A DNA stretch of 64,000 nt from Streptomyces sp. NBC_01255 (lineage in GTDB: Bacteria > Actinomycetota > Actinomycetes > Streptomycetales > Streptomycetaceae): NCBI RefSeq assembly GCF_036226445.1, contig NZ_CP108474.1:7192001-7256000 (forward strand), given 5' to 3'. Under the pieces are notes generated by a model, which was not told the DNA's origin, made no database searches, and saw nothing but the letters and a program-made list of their open reading frames with translations. Of this stretch, positions 17,808 to 27,205 are shown one piece after another. How positions within the stretch are numbered: the stretch's first letter is position 1; each line of letters opens with the position of its first letter. Made by a program: the position numbers and the translations under genes.

Positions 17808-19208
17808 TCAGTTCTTCGACAGCGGATCCTCGTCGGAGGTGCTCTCGTACGAGCTGGTGCCGGAGTCCAGGAGGGGCTCCTGCTCCTTGAGGTGGGCCGG
17901 GGCGAAGGCCCGCAGCACGTGGTAGCCGGTGATCACGACGATCGTGCCGAGCGCGATGCCGCCCAGCTCGAAGGTGTCGGTGAAGGTGAGCTTCACGCCG
18001 CCGACGCCGATGATGATGCCGGCGGCGGCCGGGACCAGGTTGAGCGGGTTGCGCAGGTCGACCTTGGCATTGATCCAGATCTGGGCGCCGAGCAGGCCGA
18101 TCATGCCGTAGAGGATCACGGTGATGCCGCCGAGTACCCCGCCGGGGATGGCGGCGACGATCGCGCCGAACTTGGGGCAGAGGCCGAAGAGGAGCGCGAA
18201 GCCGGCCGCGGCCCAGTAGGCGGCGGTCGAGTAGACCCGGGTGGCGGCCATGACGCCGATGTTCTCGGAGTACGTGGTGTTCGGCGGGCCGCCCACGGCC
18301 GTCGACAGCATCGAGGCGGCGCCGTCGGCGGCGATCGCCGTGCCGAGCTGGTCGTCCAGGTTGTCCCCGGTCATCTCGCCGACGGCCTTGACGTGTCCGG
18401 CGTTCTCGGCGATCAGCGCGATGACCACGGGCAGGGCGACCAGGATCGCGGACCACTCGAAGCTCGGCCCGTGGAAGGAGGGCAGGCCGATCCAGTCGGC
18501 CTGCGAGACGCCGGAGAGGTCGAGCCGCCAGTGGTCGGTGACCTGACCGCTCGGGGACATCGAGTGGATCTTGCCGAAGACGAGGTCGAAGATCCAGGAG
18601 ATGCCGTAGCCGAAGATCAGGCCGAGGAAGATCGCGATCCGGGACCAGAAGCCGCGCAGGCAGACCACGGCCAGACCGGTGAACAGCATCACGAGGAGAG
18701 CCGTCCACTGGTCCTGCGGCCAGTACGTCGACGCGGTGACCGGGGCCAGGTTGAAGCCGATCAGCATGACGACCGCACCGGTCACGATCGGGGGCATCGC
18801 CGCGTGGATGATCCGCGCACCGAACTTCCGTACCGCGAGACCCGCGAGGAAGAGCACCGCGCCGACGACGAGGACCGCGCCGGTCACGGTGGCGCTGGTG
18901 CCGCCCGAGGCCCGGATGGCGGCGGCGACACCCACGAAGGACAGCGAACAGCCCAGGTAGGACGGGACGGTGCCACGGGTCGCGAGGAGGAAGATCGCGG
19001 TCGCGACACCGGACATCATGATCGCGAGGTTCGGGTCCAGACCCATCAGGACCGGGGCGACGAAGGACGCCCCGAACATGGCGACGACGTGCTGGGCGCC
19101 GAGGCCGACGGTACGGGGCCAGGAGAGCCGCTCGTCCGGCCGGACGACGGCCCCGGGAGCGGGTGTTCTCCCGTCGCCGTGCAAGGTCCAGCGCACGCCG
19201 AGGTTCAT
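17808..19208 (-). CDS. NCS2-family uracil/xanthine permease (UraA-like)
   Basis: This 466-residue membrane protein has about 14 hydrophobic segments in the seven-plus-seven NCS2 arrangement. Family markers are AQHVVAMFGASFVAPVLMG in TM1, the substrate-site sequence AENAGHVKAVGEMTG, and GGPPNTTYSENIGVMAATR. It should import uracil or a purine base by proton symport. ATG 19208 follows GGGAG. The C-terminal 35 residues are charged and cytosolic. The DUF5995 gene follows directly; no regulatory RNA is apparent upstream. Confidence 0.94.
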   Translation of the reverse strand: MNLGVRWTLHGDGRTPAPGAVVRPDERLSWPRTVGLGAQHVVAMFGASFVAPVLMGLDPNLAIMMSGVATAIFLLATRGTVPSYLGCSLSFVGVAAAIRASGGTSATVTGAVLVVGAVLFLAGLAVRKFGARIIHAAMPPIVTGAVVMLIGFNLAPVTASTYWPQDQWTALLVMLFTGLAVVCLRGFWSRIAIFLGLIFGYGISWIFDLVFGKIHSMSPSGQVTDHWRLDLSGVSQADWIGLPSFHGPSFEWSAILVALPVVIALIAENAGHVKAVGEMTGDNLDDQLGTAIAADGAASMLSTAVGGPPNTTYSENIGVMAATRVYSTAAYWAAAGFALLFGLCPKFGAIVAAIPGGVLGGITVILYGMIGLLGAQIWINAKVDLRNPLNLVPAAAGIIIGVGGVKLTFTDTFELGGIALGTIVVITGYHVLRAFAPAHLKEQEPLLDSGTSSYESTSDEDPLSKN

Positions 19209-19317
19209 GAGGTCGCTCCCGTTCCGAGGTTCCGGCGGCCGTGTCGTGACCGCAAAAGATCAGCCACATGGTATGCGCCGCGGCCTGCCGGAACCGTTCT
19301 CCGTCGTGCGACCGCCG

Positions 19318-20541
19318 TTACGCGACCGGGCCGGAGCTCTTCGCCGGGGCGCCGTCCGCCGGGGCCGACGCCGCCGCCGCGCGCGCACCGGGCCTGAGCA
19401 CGCCCGCGCCGAGGACAAGACCCACGGCCAGCAGGGTGACCAGGCCGAAGGAGAAGACGAGCGAGGTCGCGTCGGCGATGCCGCCGATCGCCGAGGGGGC
19501 GATGAGACCCGAGGTGTACGTGATGGTGGCGACGCCCGCGATGGCCTGGCTCGGGTTCGGGCCGCTGCGGGCCGCGGCGGCGAAGGCGAGCGGGACGACG
19601 ACCGCGACGCCGAGGCCGATGAGACCGAAACCGGCCATCGCGACGGCGGCGTGCGGGGCGAGGACGACCATGAGCCCGCCGAGGGTGGCGACCGCGCCCC
19701 CGACCCGTACCGTACGGACCGCGCCGAAGCGGTCCACGACGCGGTCGCCGGCCAGCCGGGCCACGGCCATCGTCAGCGCGAAGGCGGTCGTCGAGGCGGC
19801 CGCGAGCCCGGCCGAGCTGCCCAGCTCGTCCCGGAGGTAGACGGCCGACCAGTCGAGGCTGGCGCCCTCCGCGAACACCCCGCAGAAGCCGATCGCACCG
19901 ATGACCAGCGCGGACTTCGGCGGCAGCGAGAACCGCGGCGGTGCCTCCTCGTCCGGGGTGCCGACCACGTCCAGGACGCCCTGGCAGAAGAACAGGCCGA
20001 GCGCGGTGAGGGTCAGGGCCGCGATCAGATGGTGGATCCGGGCGTCACCGCCGAGGTGGGCGGCGACCGTGCCGGCGGCCGAGCCGAGCAGCGCGCCCAC
20101 GCTCCACATGCCGTGCAGGCTCGACATGATGGACTTGCCGATCCGGTTCTCGGTCTCGACGCCCAGCGCGTTCATCGCCACGTCGGACATGCCCGCCGTC
20201 GCGCCGTACACGAAGAGCACGCCGCACAGCCCCCAGACGTTCGGCGCCAGCGAGGGCAGGGTCAGGGCCAGCGTCCACAGGGCGAGCAGGCCGCGCAGGG
20301 CGGTGCGGGCGCCGAAGCGGTGGCTGATGGCGCCGGCCAGCGGCATCGTGAGGGAGGCGCCGAGCGCGGGGAAGGCGAGCGCGAGCCCGAGCTGTCCGGC
20401 GCTGACGCCCGCGTGCTCCTGGATCCACGGAATGCGCGTCGCGAAGCTGCCGGTCACCGCGCCGTGGACGCAGAAGACCGCGGCGACGGCGAAGCGTGCC
20501 CGCCGCAGTCGCTCGGTGCTGAAGACGGTCTCCGCCGCCAT
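19318..20541 (-). CDS. MFS transporter (FucP/YbjJ-like)
   Basis: This 407-residue protein has 12 predicted membrane segments. The MFS loop 2-3 motif reads GAISHRFGARTALRG and the loop 8-9 repeat reads RLAGDRVVDRFGAVRTVR. The TM1 region FAVAAVFCVHGAVTGSFATRIPWIQ is typical of the YbjJ-like group, whose substrates are mostly sugars or unknown. ATG 20541 follows GGAGGG. It is divergent from a ROK-type regulator, with a perfect operator palindrome between them, so that regulator probably controls it. Confidence 0.9.
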   Translation of the reverse strand: MAAETVFSTERLRRARFAVAAVFCVHGAVTGSFATRIPWIQEHAGVSAGQLGLALAFPALGASLTMPLAGAISHRFGARTALRGLLALWTLALTLPSLAPNVWGLCGVLFVYGATAGMSDVAMNALGVETENRIGKSIMSSLHGMWSVGALLGSAAGTVAAHLGGDARIHHLIAALTLTALGLFFCQGVLDVVGTPDEEAPPRFSLPPKSALVIGAIGFCGVFAEGASLDWSAVYLRDELGSSAGLAAASTTAFALTMAVARLAGDRVVDRFGAVRTVRVGGAVATLGGLMVVLAPHAAVAMAGFGLIGLGVAVVVPLAFAAAARSGPNPSQAIAGVATITYTSGLIAPSAIGGIADATSLVFSFGLVTLLAVGLVLGAGVLRPGARAAAASAPADGAPAKSSGPVA

Positions 20542-20574
20542 GTGCCCTCCCTGTGTCGTGGTGTGGCGGTAAAC

Positions 20575-20595
20575 TATCAGGGACCCTGCCTGATA
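20575..20595. promoter_or_regulatory. Perfect 7-7-7 palindromic operator between MFS and ROK genes
   Basis: TATCAGG (20575-20581) and CCTGATA (20589-20595) flank a seven-base spacer. The element lies 34-54 bases before the MFS start and about 52-72 before the ROK start, where it could control both divergent promoters. Binding by the ROK protein is inferred from position. Confidence 0.7.
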
Positions 20596-20646
20596 AATAG
20601 CCCGCAAGGGGAGTCCGCACGGATTCGAGTCTGAGAGGATCGCCGC

Positions 20647-21771
20647 ATGGCCGCATCCCCGAGCACCGCGCGGGCCATCAACGACCGGCTCGCCCTGCGA
20701 CTGCTCCAGGACGAGGGCCCGTTGACGGCCACTCAGCTCAAGACGCTCACCGGACTCTCCCGCCCGACCGTCGCCGACCTCGTCGAGCGGCTCCGGGAGT
20801 CCGGGCTCGTCCATGTCGTCGGGGAGTCAGGGGCGGAGCGTCGCGGCCCCAACGCCAAGCTGTACGGCATCGTGGCCGACCGCGCGCACCTCGCCGCGCT
20901 CGACGTGCGCACCCGCTCCGTCTCGGTGACCGTCTCCGACCTCCTCGGCGTCACCCTGGCCGAGGCCTCCGCGCCCGTCGGCGACGACGGCGGCACGGGC
21001 CCGGCCGTGGAGAAGGCGGTCACGCTCCTGGAGCGCACCGCGAAGGAGGCCGGCGTCGACCGGCTGCACACCGTGGCCGTCGGCGCCCCCGGGCTCATCG
21101 ACCCGGCCACCGGCGAGCTGCGCGACTCCGCGAAACTGCCCGCCTGGCACCGCCGCCTGGTCGCCGTCCTCCAGGAACGGCTGCCCGCCCGCGTCCTCGT
21201 CGAGAACGAGACCAACCTCGCCGCCTTCGCCGAGCTCCGCGAGGGCGCCGCCCGCGACCGCGACGACTTCGTGCTGCTCTGGCTCGGCCAGGGTGTCGGC
21301 GCCGCCGTCGTCCTGGACGGACGGCTGCGCCGCGGGGCCTCGGGCGGCGCCGGCGAGATCGGCTTCCTGCCCGTGCCGGGCACCTCCGGGCTCCCTTCGG
21401 CCACCGGCTGCGACGGCGGCTTCCACGAGCTGGCCTGCACCGCAGCGGTCGAGGCCCTGGCAGTCGAGCACGGCCTCGACCCGGAGACCGCGCTCGGCTC
21501 GGGACACGGTCCCTTCCTCGACGCCCTCGCCCGCCGCCTGGCCGTCGGCACGGCCGCGGTCGCCTCCGTCCTGGACCCCGGCTGTGTGGTCCTCGGCGGC
21601 GAGACCGGCCACCAGGGCGGCACGGGGCTCGCGGCCCGGGTGGAGGCCGAGGCCGCGCGGCTCTCCCCGCTCCGTACGGAGGTCCGCCCCACGGCCCTCG
21701 GGGACACGGCCGTCCTCCGCGGCGCCCTCCTCCTCGCCAGGGACGCGGCCCAGGACGAGCTGTTCCCGTAG
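20647..21771 (+). CDS. ROK family transcriptional regulator
   Basis: This 374-residue protein has an N-terminal MarR-like winged HTH (about residues 12-70: TATQLKTLTGLSRPTVADLV) and a ROK/sugar-kinase-like domain (VAVGAPGLIDPATGEL, VENETNLAAFAE, LGQGVGAAVVLDGRLRRG, GAGEIGF). The zinc-site motif CxCGxxGCxE of active ROK kinases is missing; only GCDGG remains, so it is a sensor and not a kinase. It probably represses the divergent MFS gene through the palindrome at 20575 in response to a sugar. Confidence 0.9.
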   Translation: MAASPSTARAINDRLALRLLQDEGPLTATQLKTLTGLSRPTVADLVERLRESGLVHVVGESGAERRGPNAKLYGIVADRAHLAALDVRTRSVSVTVSDLLGVTLAEASAPVGDDGGTGPAVEKAVTLLERTAKEAGVDRLHTVAVGAPGLIDPATGELRDSAKLPAWHRRLVAVLQERLPARVLVENETNLAAFAELREGAARDRDDFVLLWLGQGVGAAVVLDGRLRRGASGGAGEIGFLPVPGTSGLPSATGCDGGFHELACTAAVEALAVEHGLDPETALGSGHGPFLDALARRLAVGTAAVASVLDPGCVVLGGETGHQGGTGLAARVEAEAARLSPLRTEVRPTALGDTAVLRGALLLARDAAQDELFP

Positions 21772-21811
21772 AAGGCAGAAGGCAGAAGGCAGAAGGCAGA
21801 GAAGGCAGAAC
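21771..21811 (+). repeat. Short GAAGGCA tandem repeat after the ROK gene
   Basis: Four consecutive GAAGGCA units begin at the last base of the ROK stop codon, and a fifth follows after an extra GA. The block is A/G-rich and untypical of the surrounding sequence. Replication slippage is the simplest origin. Confidence 0.7.
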
Positions 21812-21842
21812 GCAGGACGCACCCCCGGCCTGGAACGCGGGA

Positions 21843-21920
21843 GCGCCGCGCCCCGGACAGGGGGGCGCGGCGCGGTGGGAGCCCGGCGGCGGCCAAGGGC
21901 CGTGAGAATCCGCCGCCGGG
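21843..21920. terminator. Two consecutive hairpins between converging ROK and chitinase genes
   Basis: The first stem is 12 bp (21843-21854 with 21862-21873, seven-base loop). The second is 11 bp (21882-21892 with 21910-21920). They end 32 bases from the chitinase stop and probably terminate both transcripts. Confidence 0.75.
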
Positions 21921-21952
21921 GGTCTTTCGGAGGGGGTGCGTCAGCCGGCGCT

Positions 21953-24334
21953 TCAGCAGGCGCCGAGGTCCTTCCAGACGCCCCAGTCGCCGGTCGTGTC
22001 CGGCGTCTCGTTCTGGGTCCACCACTGGGCCTTGTACTTGCGGCCGTTGTGGGAGACCTCGTTGCCCGCGTTGTAGACGGTGCCGGCCACGTACGCCGGG
22101 ACCGAGCCGCAGCCCGTGGGCGGCGTCGTCGGAGGCGTGGTCGGGGGAGTGGTCGGCGGGGTCGTCGGCGGGGTGGTGGGAGGCGTGGTCGGCGGGGTGG
22201 TCGGCGGCGTGGTGGAGCCGGGCTCCACGACCGTCGCGCCGCGCGCCAGGTCACCGGCGAGGGCGTACGTCGTGCCGTTGATGTTCACCGTCCAGTTGGA
22301 GGGGGTGGACACCGGCAGGTAGTAGTTGAACGACAGGTCGACCGAGGCGCCCGGGGCCAGCGACTGCCAGGCCGGGAGCTTCAGGGAGACGCGGTGGAAG
22401 TCGCCCTTCAGGCCGCCCACGTTGCCGCCCGTGTGGTCGCTGCTGATGACCTTCGTGCCGAAGCCCGACTGGTCCGAGGCGTTGCTCGGCGCCGAGGTGC
22501 CGTAGTCGAACTGGAACTCGGTGCCGCCCGGCAGCGCCGTCGCCGTGTTGTTGGTGATCTTGATCTTCGGGGTGATCGGGTAGTTCGAGTCGCCCAGCTT
22601 GAACTCGGTGAACTGGGTGTCGATGTTCACGGCCTGGGTCGGCAGCGCCTTGTTGGACTTCTTCGCGCCGTACGGGGTGGCCGCCTTGAACTTGTCGTAC
22701 ATCAGCGAGGTGAGCGTGGAGCCCATCTCGTACTGGCCCTTGGCGGCGTTCCAGGCGTAGTCGCCGGCCATCTCCCAGACCATGGTGCCGCCGATGCCGC
22801 GGTCGACCACGTAGTCGGCCTTGGCGGCCACGGACTGCTCGTCCTCGGTGGAAAGGAAGACCTTCTTCTCGGCGTTCCACAGCCACGGCGCGACCAGGGT
22901 CGAGTCGTACTTGCGGGCGTAGGTGCCGGTCAGGGTGGTGTTCGCCGGGAAGCCGTACTGGGTGACGTAGTCGCCGACGATCCCCTTCTCGAGGTTCTTG
23001 GCGTGCCACATCGGGTTGGAGCCGGCCGGCGACTCGACACCGTTGGTGTCCTTGTCGTGCCACAGGTTGTCGATGCCGACGGCGCCGTCACCGCACTTGG
23101 TCAGACCGGCGCCGGCCGGGCAGGTGGTCGCGGAGGCCTTGCCCCACAGACCGTCGGTGCCGCCCTGGACGTTCTTGTGGCCGCGGGTGTAGTAGGGCAG
23201 GCCGATGTTGATGCGGCCGGCCGGCATGGAGCCGCGGAAGTAGTGGTAGGCCCAGTCGGTGTTGAGGTAGCCGATGTTGCCGTACTGAGCCGAGCCGTAG
23301 ACGTTGGCGGCGGCGAGCTCGCCGTCCTTGCCGTCGTCGAAGAGCGAGGCGTTGGGCCCGACGTACTCGTTCCAGGCGCCGTGCAGGTCGTAGGACATGA
23401 TGTTGACGTAGTCCAGATACTTCTGCATCTGGAAGGTCTCCATGCCGCGCAGCAGGTAGCCGGAGGAGGGGGCGGCGACGGTCAGCATGTAGTGCTTGCC
23501 GTCGGCGGCGCCGGCCACGTCCAGCTTCTCGCGCAGGGACTTCATGAGGGCCGCGTAGCCCTGCACGAGTCCGGCGCGGCGCGCGTTCGCGAGCTGCCAG
23601 TCGAGCGGGTTGCCGGCGTCCTTCATCGTGGTCGGGTACTCGTAGTCGATGTCGACGCCGTTGAACCCGTACTTGCGGATGAAGTCGACGGACGAGGCCG
23701 CGAAGGTGTCGATCCCCGCCTGGTTGACCGAACCGTCGGCGTTGGTGGCCATCGAGTAGAAGCCGCCGGAGTTCACCCGGTCGCCGTTGTCCGCGAAGTA
23801 GCCGCCGGTCTCCGCCCAGCCGCCGACCGAGATCAGCGTCTTGACGTTCGGGTGCTGCTTCTTGAACTTGTTGAGCAGGTTGAAGTGCCCCTTGTACGCG
23901 TACGCCGGGTCCATCTCGGCACCCGCGACACCGGGCCAGGTCATCCCGGTGGCCGCGTTGTTCGGGCCGTCCGTACCCACGGAGAGCTTGTTGTCGCTCC
24001 CGATGTGCCCGAAGGCGTAGTTGATGTGGGTGATCTTCTCCCACGGGATGTCCTTGGCCAGGTACGCGGGCTGGCCGTTCTTGCCGTCGCGCCAGCCGGT
24101 GAAGTAGCCGATGACCCGGCGCTGGTGGTCCGCGCCCATCTTCTCGCGGCCCTCGGCGTCGTAGACCGAGCAGTACGGGACGTCGACGCCCGGGGTTTTG
24201 TACAGCCCGTCGGGCCGACAGGACTCGTTGTCGGCCGCGTACGAGACGCCGCCGGAGAGCGAGCTCAGCAGCAGACCGGCGACGGCCGCGCCGGAAGCGA
24301 GCAGTGACGCTCTTTTCGTGGTGGGGGACAACAC
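21953..24334 (-). CDS. Secreted GH18 chitinase with C-terminal chitin-binding domain
   Basis: This 793-residue protein is read from GTG 24334, ten bases after AGGAGG. A signal peptide ends near residue 36. A GH18 catalytic domain follows (about 65-490) with SVGGW and the DxxDxDxE-type motif [10 protein letters not shown], catalytic E232. Next come a beta-sandwich module (about 530-690, cellulose-binding-like), a linker of repeated PTTP units, and a small CBM5/12 chitin-binding domain ending in [11 protein letters not shown]. It degrades chitin outside the cell. The promoter carries the streptomycete chitinase direct repeats, so control by DasR and chitin oligomers is likely. Confidence 0.95.
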   Translation of the reverse strand: MLSPTTKRASLLASGAAVAGLLLSSLSGGVSYAADNESCRPDGLYKTPGVDVPYCSVYDAEGREKMGADHQRRVIGYFTGWRDGKNGQPAYLAKDIPWEKITHINYAFGHIGSDNKLSVGTDGPNNAATGMTWPGVAGAEMDPAYAYKGHFNLLNKFKKQHPNVKTLISVGGWAETGGYFADNGDRVNSGGFYSMATNADGSVNQAGIDTFAASSVDFIRKYGFNGVDIDYEYPTTMKDAGNPLDWQLANARRAGLVQGYAALMKSLREKLDVAGAADGKHYMLTVAAPSSGYLLRGMETFQMQKYLDYVNIMSYDLHGAWNEYVGPNASLFDDGKDGELAAANVYGSAQYGNIGYLNTDWAYHYFRGSMPAGRINIGLPYYTRGHKNVQGGTDGLWGKASATTCPAGAGLTKCGDGAVGIDNLWHDKDTNGVESPAGSNPMWHAKNLEKGIVGDYVTQYGFPANTTLTGTYARKYDSTLVAPWLWNAEKKVFLSTEDEQSVAAKADYVVDRGIGGTMVWEMAGDYAWNAAKGQYEMGSTLTSLMYDKFKAATPYGAKKSNKALPTQAVNIDTQFTEFKLGDSNYPITPKIKITNNTATALPGGTEFQFDYGTSAPSNASDQSGFGTKVISSDHTGGNVGGLKGDFHRVSLKLPAWQSLAPGASVDLSFNYYLPVSTPSNWTVNINGTTYALAGDLARGATVVEPGSTTPPTTPPTTPPTTPPTTPPTTPPTTPPTTPPTGCGSVPAYVAGTVYNAGNEVSHNGRKYKAQWWTQNETPDTTGDWGVWKDLGAC

Positions 24335-24442
24335 GATCGGTTCCTCCTGGGGAGGTGGAAAAACACAACGAACAAGGGGGTGGGTCGTGTTGGGCCCGGG
24401 GAGTGCGCACACCGTCGGACCGGTACCTCGAAGTTGACACGG

Positions 24443-24484
24443 AGATTAAGAGGACTAGACCAGTGCGTCAATAGGTCTGGACCA
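24443..24484 (-). promoter_or_regulatory. Chitinase promoter with two direct repeats (DasR/dre type)
   Basis: On the minus strand, repeat 1 TGGTCCAGACCT (24484-24473) and repeat 2 TGGTCTAGTCCT (24462-24451) flank the -35 TTGACG (24471-24466). The -10 TAATCT (24448-24443) lies after a 17-base spacer. The repeats match the 12-bp consensus TGGTCYAGACCA known from streptomycete chitinase promoters and the dre site of DasR. Placement over and beside the -35 fits repression. Confidence 0.85.
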
Positions 24485-24580
24485 AGGAAGGTGGGAATGG
24501 TCCCATGTGAGCCAGGCCACATGGCCTCGCCGGTATGGCCGGTCACGGGCCGTGGCACACTGGCCCTGTATCAGCAGCAG

Positions 24581-24704
24581 CGCACTCCGGGGTCGGTGTA
24601 ATTCCGAACCGGCGGTATAGTCCGCGACCCGTCCGCAGCCAGCGGCCGGTTGACCAGGTGAAACTCCTGGACCGACGGTGAAAGTCCGGATGGGAGGCAG
24701 TGCG
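24581..24704 (+). ncRNA. FMN riboswitch (RFN element)
   Basis: The conserved blocks are present in order: GGGGTCGGTGTAATTCCGAACCGGCGGTA at the start, the variable arm, then ACCGACGGTGAAAGTCCGGATGGGAGGCAGTG. The closing pair CGCACT/AGTGCG spans 24581-24704. It lies 179 bases before ribD and should shut down the rib operon when FMN is abundant. Confidence 0.96.
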
Positions 24705-24882
24705 CGGCGGGTGACTCCTTTCCAGGGGTGTGTCAGCCGTACGTCCGCTGGTCGCCGTGTCGGAAACGATCGGCGTACCCGTGGGACAGCGGCCTCGGCG
24801 CACCCTGCGCGAGGCGTCCTTCCCGCTCTCTGTCGTCATCGACAGGCCCCGGAGTCCGTGCCCGAAGAGGCAGGAGGACCCG

Positions 24883-25956
24883 GTGGCCCAGCAGGCCGAC
24901 ATCACCGCCATGCACCGAGCCGTCGAGCTCGCCGCACGCGGACTCGGCGCCACCAGCCCCAATCCCGTCGTCGGCTGCGTCGTCACCGACGCCTCCGGAC
25001 ACCCGGTCGGCGAGGGCTGGCACCAGCGCGCCGGCGGCCCGCACGCCGAGGTCCACGCCCTGCGCGAGGCCGGCGTCCTGGCCCGCGGCGGCACCGCGTA
25101 CGTCACCCTCGAACCCTGCAACCACACCGGACGCACCGGCCCCTGCGCCCAGGCCCTGATCGAGGCCGGGGTCAGCCGGGTCGTGTACGCGGTCGGCGAC
25201 CCGAACCCGCAGGCCACCGGCGGCGCCGACACCCTGCGCGCCGCGGGCGTCGAGGTCGCGGGCGGTCTCCTGGAGGACGAGGCCGAGACGGTCAACATCG
25301 CCTGGCTCACCTCCGTACGCCGTAACCGGCCCTTCGTCCGGTGGAAGTACGCCGCCACCCTCGACGGCCGGATCGCCGCCGCCGACGGCACCTCCCGCTG
25401 GATCACCTCCGCCGAGTCCCGCGCCGACGTCCACCGGCTGCGCGCCGAGTCCGACGCCGTCGTCGTCGGCTCCGGCACCGCCCGCGCCGACGACCCCCAT
25501 CTGGCCGTACGCGGCATCGAGGATGCCGTACAGCCGCTGCGGGTCGTCGTCGACACCGAGGCGACCGCCGTGAAGCCCGGCGCCCGGGTCCTCGACGACG
25601 AGGCCCCCACGCTGATCGCGATCGCCGAGGACGCCGAGACCGGCCTGCCCGACGTCGTACGCCTTCCCAGGGCCGGGCGCGGCCTGTCCGTACCCGCCCT
25701 CCTGGACGCCCTGCACGAGCGCGGCGTCCGCTCCGTCCTCCTCGAAGGCGGACCCACCCTCGCGGGCGCCTTCGTCGCCGCGGGCGCTGTCGACCAGGTC
25801 GTCGGCTACCTCGCCCCGGTCCTCCTCGGCGCGGGCCCGCACGCCCTCGCCGACGCGGGAATCGGCACCATCACCGAAGCGTTGCGGCTCGACGTCACCG
25901 AGACCGTACGCATCGGCCCCGACCTCCGTATCACCGCCACCCCCAAGGAGCGCTGA
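24883..25956 (+). CDS. ribD: Bifunctional diaminohydroxyphosphoribosylaminopyrimidine deaminase / 5-amino-6-(5-phosphoribosylamino)uracil reductase
   Basis: This 357-residue protein catalyses the second and third steps of riboflavin synthesis. The N-terminal zinc deaminase domain shows PNPVVGCVV, HAEVHAL and PCNHTGRTGPC (zinc Cys/His). The C-terminal reductase domain shows KYAATLDGRIAAADGTSRWI and LLEGGPTLAGAF. GTG 24883 is chosen for its AGGAGG site and because homology begins at residue 3; a longer frame from 24730 would run through the post-riboswitch leader. It is the first gene of the FMN-regulated operon and its stop is two bases from the next start. Confidence 0.95.
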   Translation: MAQQADITAMHRAVELAARGLGATSPNPVVGCVVTDASGHPVGEGWHQRAGGPHAEVHALREAGVLARGGTAYVTLEPCNHTGRTGPCAQALIEAGVSRVVYAVGDPNPQATGGADTLRAAGVEVAGGLLEDEAETVNIAWLTSVRRNRPFVRWKYAATLDGRIAAADGTSRWITSAESRADVHRLRAESDAVVVGSGTARADDPHLAVRGIEDAVQPLRVVVDTEATAVKPGARVLDDEAPTLIAIAEDAETGLPDVVRLPRAGRGLSVPALLDALHERGVRSVLLEGGPTLAGAFVAAGAVDQVVGYLAPVLLGAGPHALADAGIGTITEALRLDVTETVRIGPDLRITATPKER

Positions 25957-25958
25957 CC

Positions 25959-26567
25959 GTGTTCACCGGAATCGTCGAAGAACTGGGCGAGGTCGTCGCC
26001 GTCGAGCAGCTGGAGGACGCCTCCCGCTTCCGGCTGCGCGGCCCCCTGGTCACGGAAGGCGCCCAGCACGGCGACTCCATCGCCGTCAACGGTGTCTGTC
26101 TCACGGTCGTCGAGTTCGGCGACGGCGAGTTCACCGCCGACGTCATGGCCGAGACCCTCAAGCGGTCCAGCCTCGGCGCCCTCGAAGCCGGCTCCCGGGT
26201 CAACCTGGAGCGGCCCATGGCCGTCGGCGACCGCCTCGGCGGCCACATCGTCCAGGGACACGTCGACGGCACCGGCGCGATCCTCGACCGGACCCCGTCC
26301 GAGCACTGGGAACTCGTCAAGGTCGGCCTGCCCGCCCACCTCTCGCGCTACGTCGTCGAGAAGGGCTCGATCACGGTCGACGGCGTCAGCCTCACCGTCG
26401 TCGAGGTCGCCGACGACTGGTTCACCATCAGCCTCATCCCCACCACCCTCGCCCTGACCACGCTCGGCATCAAGAAGAGCGGCGACCCGGTCAACCTGGA
26501 AGTGGACGTCATCGCCAAGTACGTCGAGCGACTGCTCGGCCCGAACGCCCTGGAGAACGGCAAGTGA
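25959..26567 (+). CDS. ribE: Riboflavin synthase alpha chain
   Basis: This 202-residue protein has two tandem lumazine-binding domains. The first begins [11 protein letters not shown] and contains [12 protein letters not shown]. The second begins about residue 95 ([12 protein letters not shown]) and contains [12 protein letters not shown]. It dismutates two 6,7-dimethyl-8-ribityllumazine molecules to riboflavin. GTG 25959 lies two bases after the ribD stop, with AAGGAG inside ribD. It overlaps ribM by four bases. In some nomenclatures this gene is called ribC. Confidence 0.95.
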   Translation: MFTGIVEELGEVVAVEQLEDASRFRLRGPLVTEGAQHGDSIAVNGVCLTVVEFGDGEFTADVMAETLKRSSLGALEAGSRVNLERPMAVGDRLGGHIVQGHVDGTGAILDRTPSEHWELVKVGLPAHLSRYVVEKGSITVDGVSLTVVEVADDWFTISLIPTTLALTTLGIKKSGDPVNLEVDVIAKYVERLLGPNALENGK

Positions 26568-27205
26568 ACTGGCTCAACTCCGAGGCGTTCACCGTCCTCG
26601 ACCAGCACATCATGTGGTCCGACATGATCGGCAACACGATCGGACTCATAGCCCTCGCGCTCGGCTGGCGCCGCTCCATCCTCACCTGGCCCGCCCAGCT
26701 GCTCTCCGGCCTGATCCTCGTCGGCGCCTACGCCTCCGCCCACCTCTCCGGCGGCGTCGGCAAGCAGCTCCTGGTCATCGGCGTCGCCGCCTGGGGCTGG
26801 TGGCAGTGGAACCGCGGCAGGCAGCAGGCCCAGGACGGCTCCATCGCCGTCCGCTTCGCCACCTGGAAGGAGCGCGGTCTGCTCCTCGCGGGCGCGGTCG
26901 CCGGCACCCTTGCCGTCGGCGGGCTCTTCACCCTCTACCCGTCGCTCTCCTGGAGCCCGTGGGCCGACGCGTACATCTTCGTCGGCACGCTCGTCGCGAT
27001 GATCGCCCAGGCCCGCGGCCTCGTCGAGTTCTGGTTCGCCTGGCTCCTCGTCGACCTCGTCGGCGTCCCTCTCGCCTTCAACAGCGGCCTCGCCTTCTCC
27101 GGCCTGGTCTACGTCATCTACTTCGCCCTCGTCATCTGGGGCATGCGCGACTGGTGGCTCCGGACGCGCACGACCTCCGCCGCTCTGGAAGGAGCACACG
27201 CATGA
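26564..27205 (+). CDS. ribM: PnuC-family riboflavin transporter RibM
   Basis: This 213-residue membrane protein has about seven hydrophobic segments. The PnuC motif W(x)WxxW occurs as [11 protein letters not shown] at about residue 78, and [20 protein letters not shown] is the conserved C-terminal half. PnuC proteins in rib operons of actinobacteria (RibM) take up riboflavin and analogues such as roseoflavin by facilitated diffusion. The start GTG 26564 overlaps the riboflavin synthase stop and the end overlaps ribBA by four bases, so translation is coupled throughout. Confidence 0.92.
   Translation: MNWLNSEAFTVLDQHIMWSDMIGNTIGLIALALGWRRSILTWPAQLLSGLILVGAYASAHLSGGVGKQLLVIGVAAWGWWQWNRGRQQAQDGSIAVRFATWKERGLLLAGAVAGTLAVGGLFTLYPSLSWSPWADAYIFVGTLVAMIAQARGLVEFWFAWLLVDLVGVPLAFNSGLAFSGLVYVIYFALVIWGMRDWWLRTRTTSAALEGAHA

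Noticed and set aside
22120..22206. Tandem repeat inside the chitinase gene
   Set aside because: It is the coding Pro-Thr-Thr linker between the catalytic part and the chitin-binding domain, an ordinary feature.
24730..24882. N-terminal extension of RibD
   Set aside because: It is the leader downstream of the FMN riboswitch; the AGGAGG site and family similarity point to GTG 24883.
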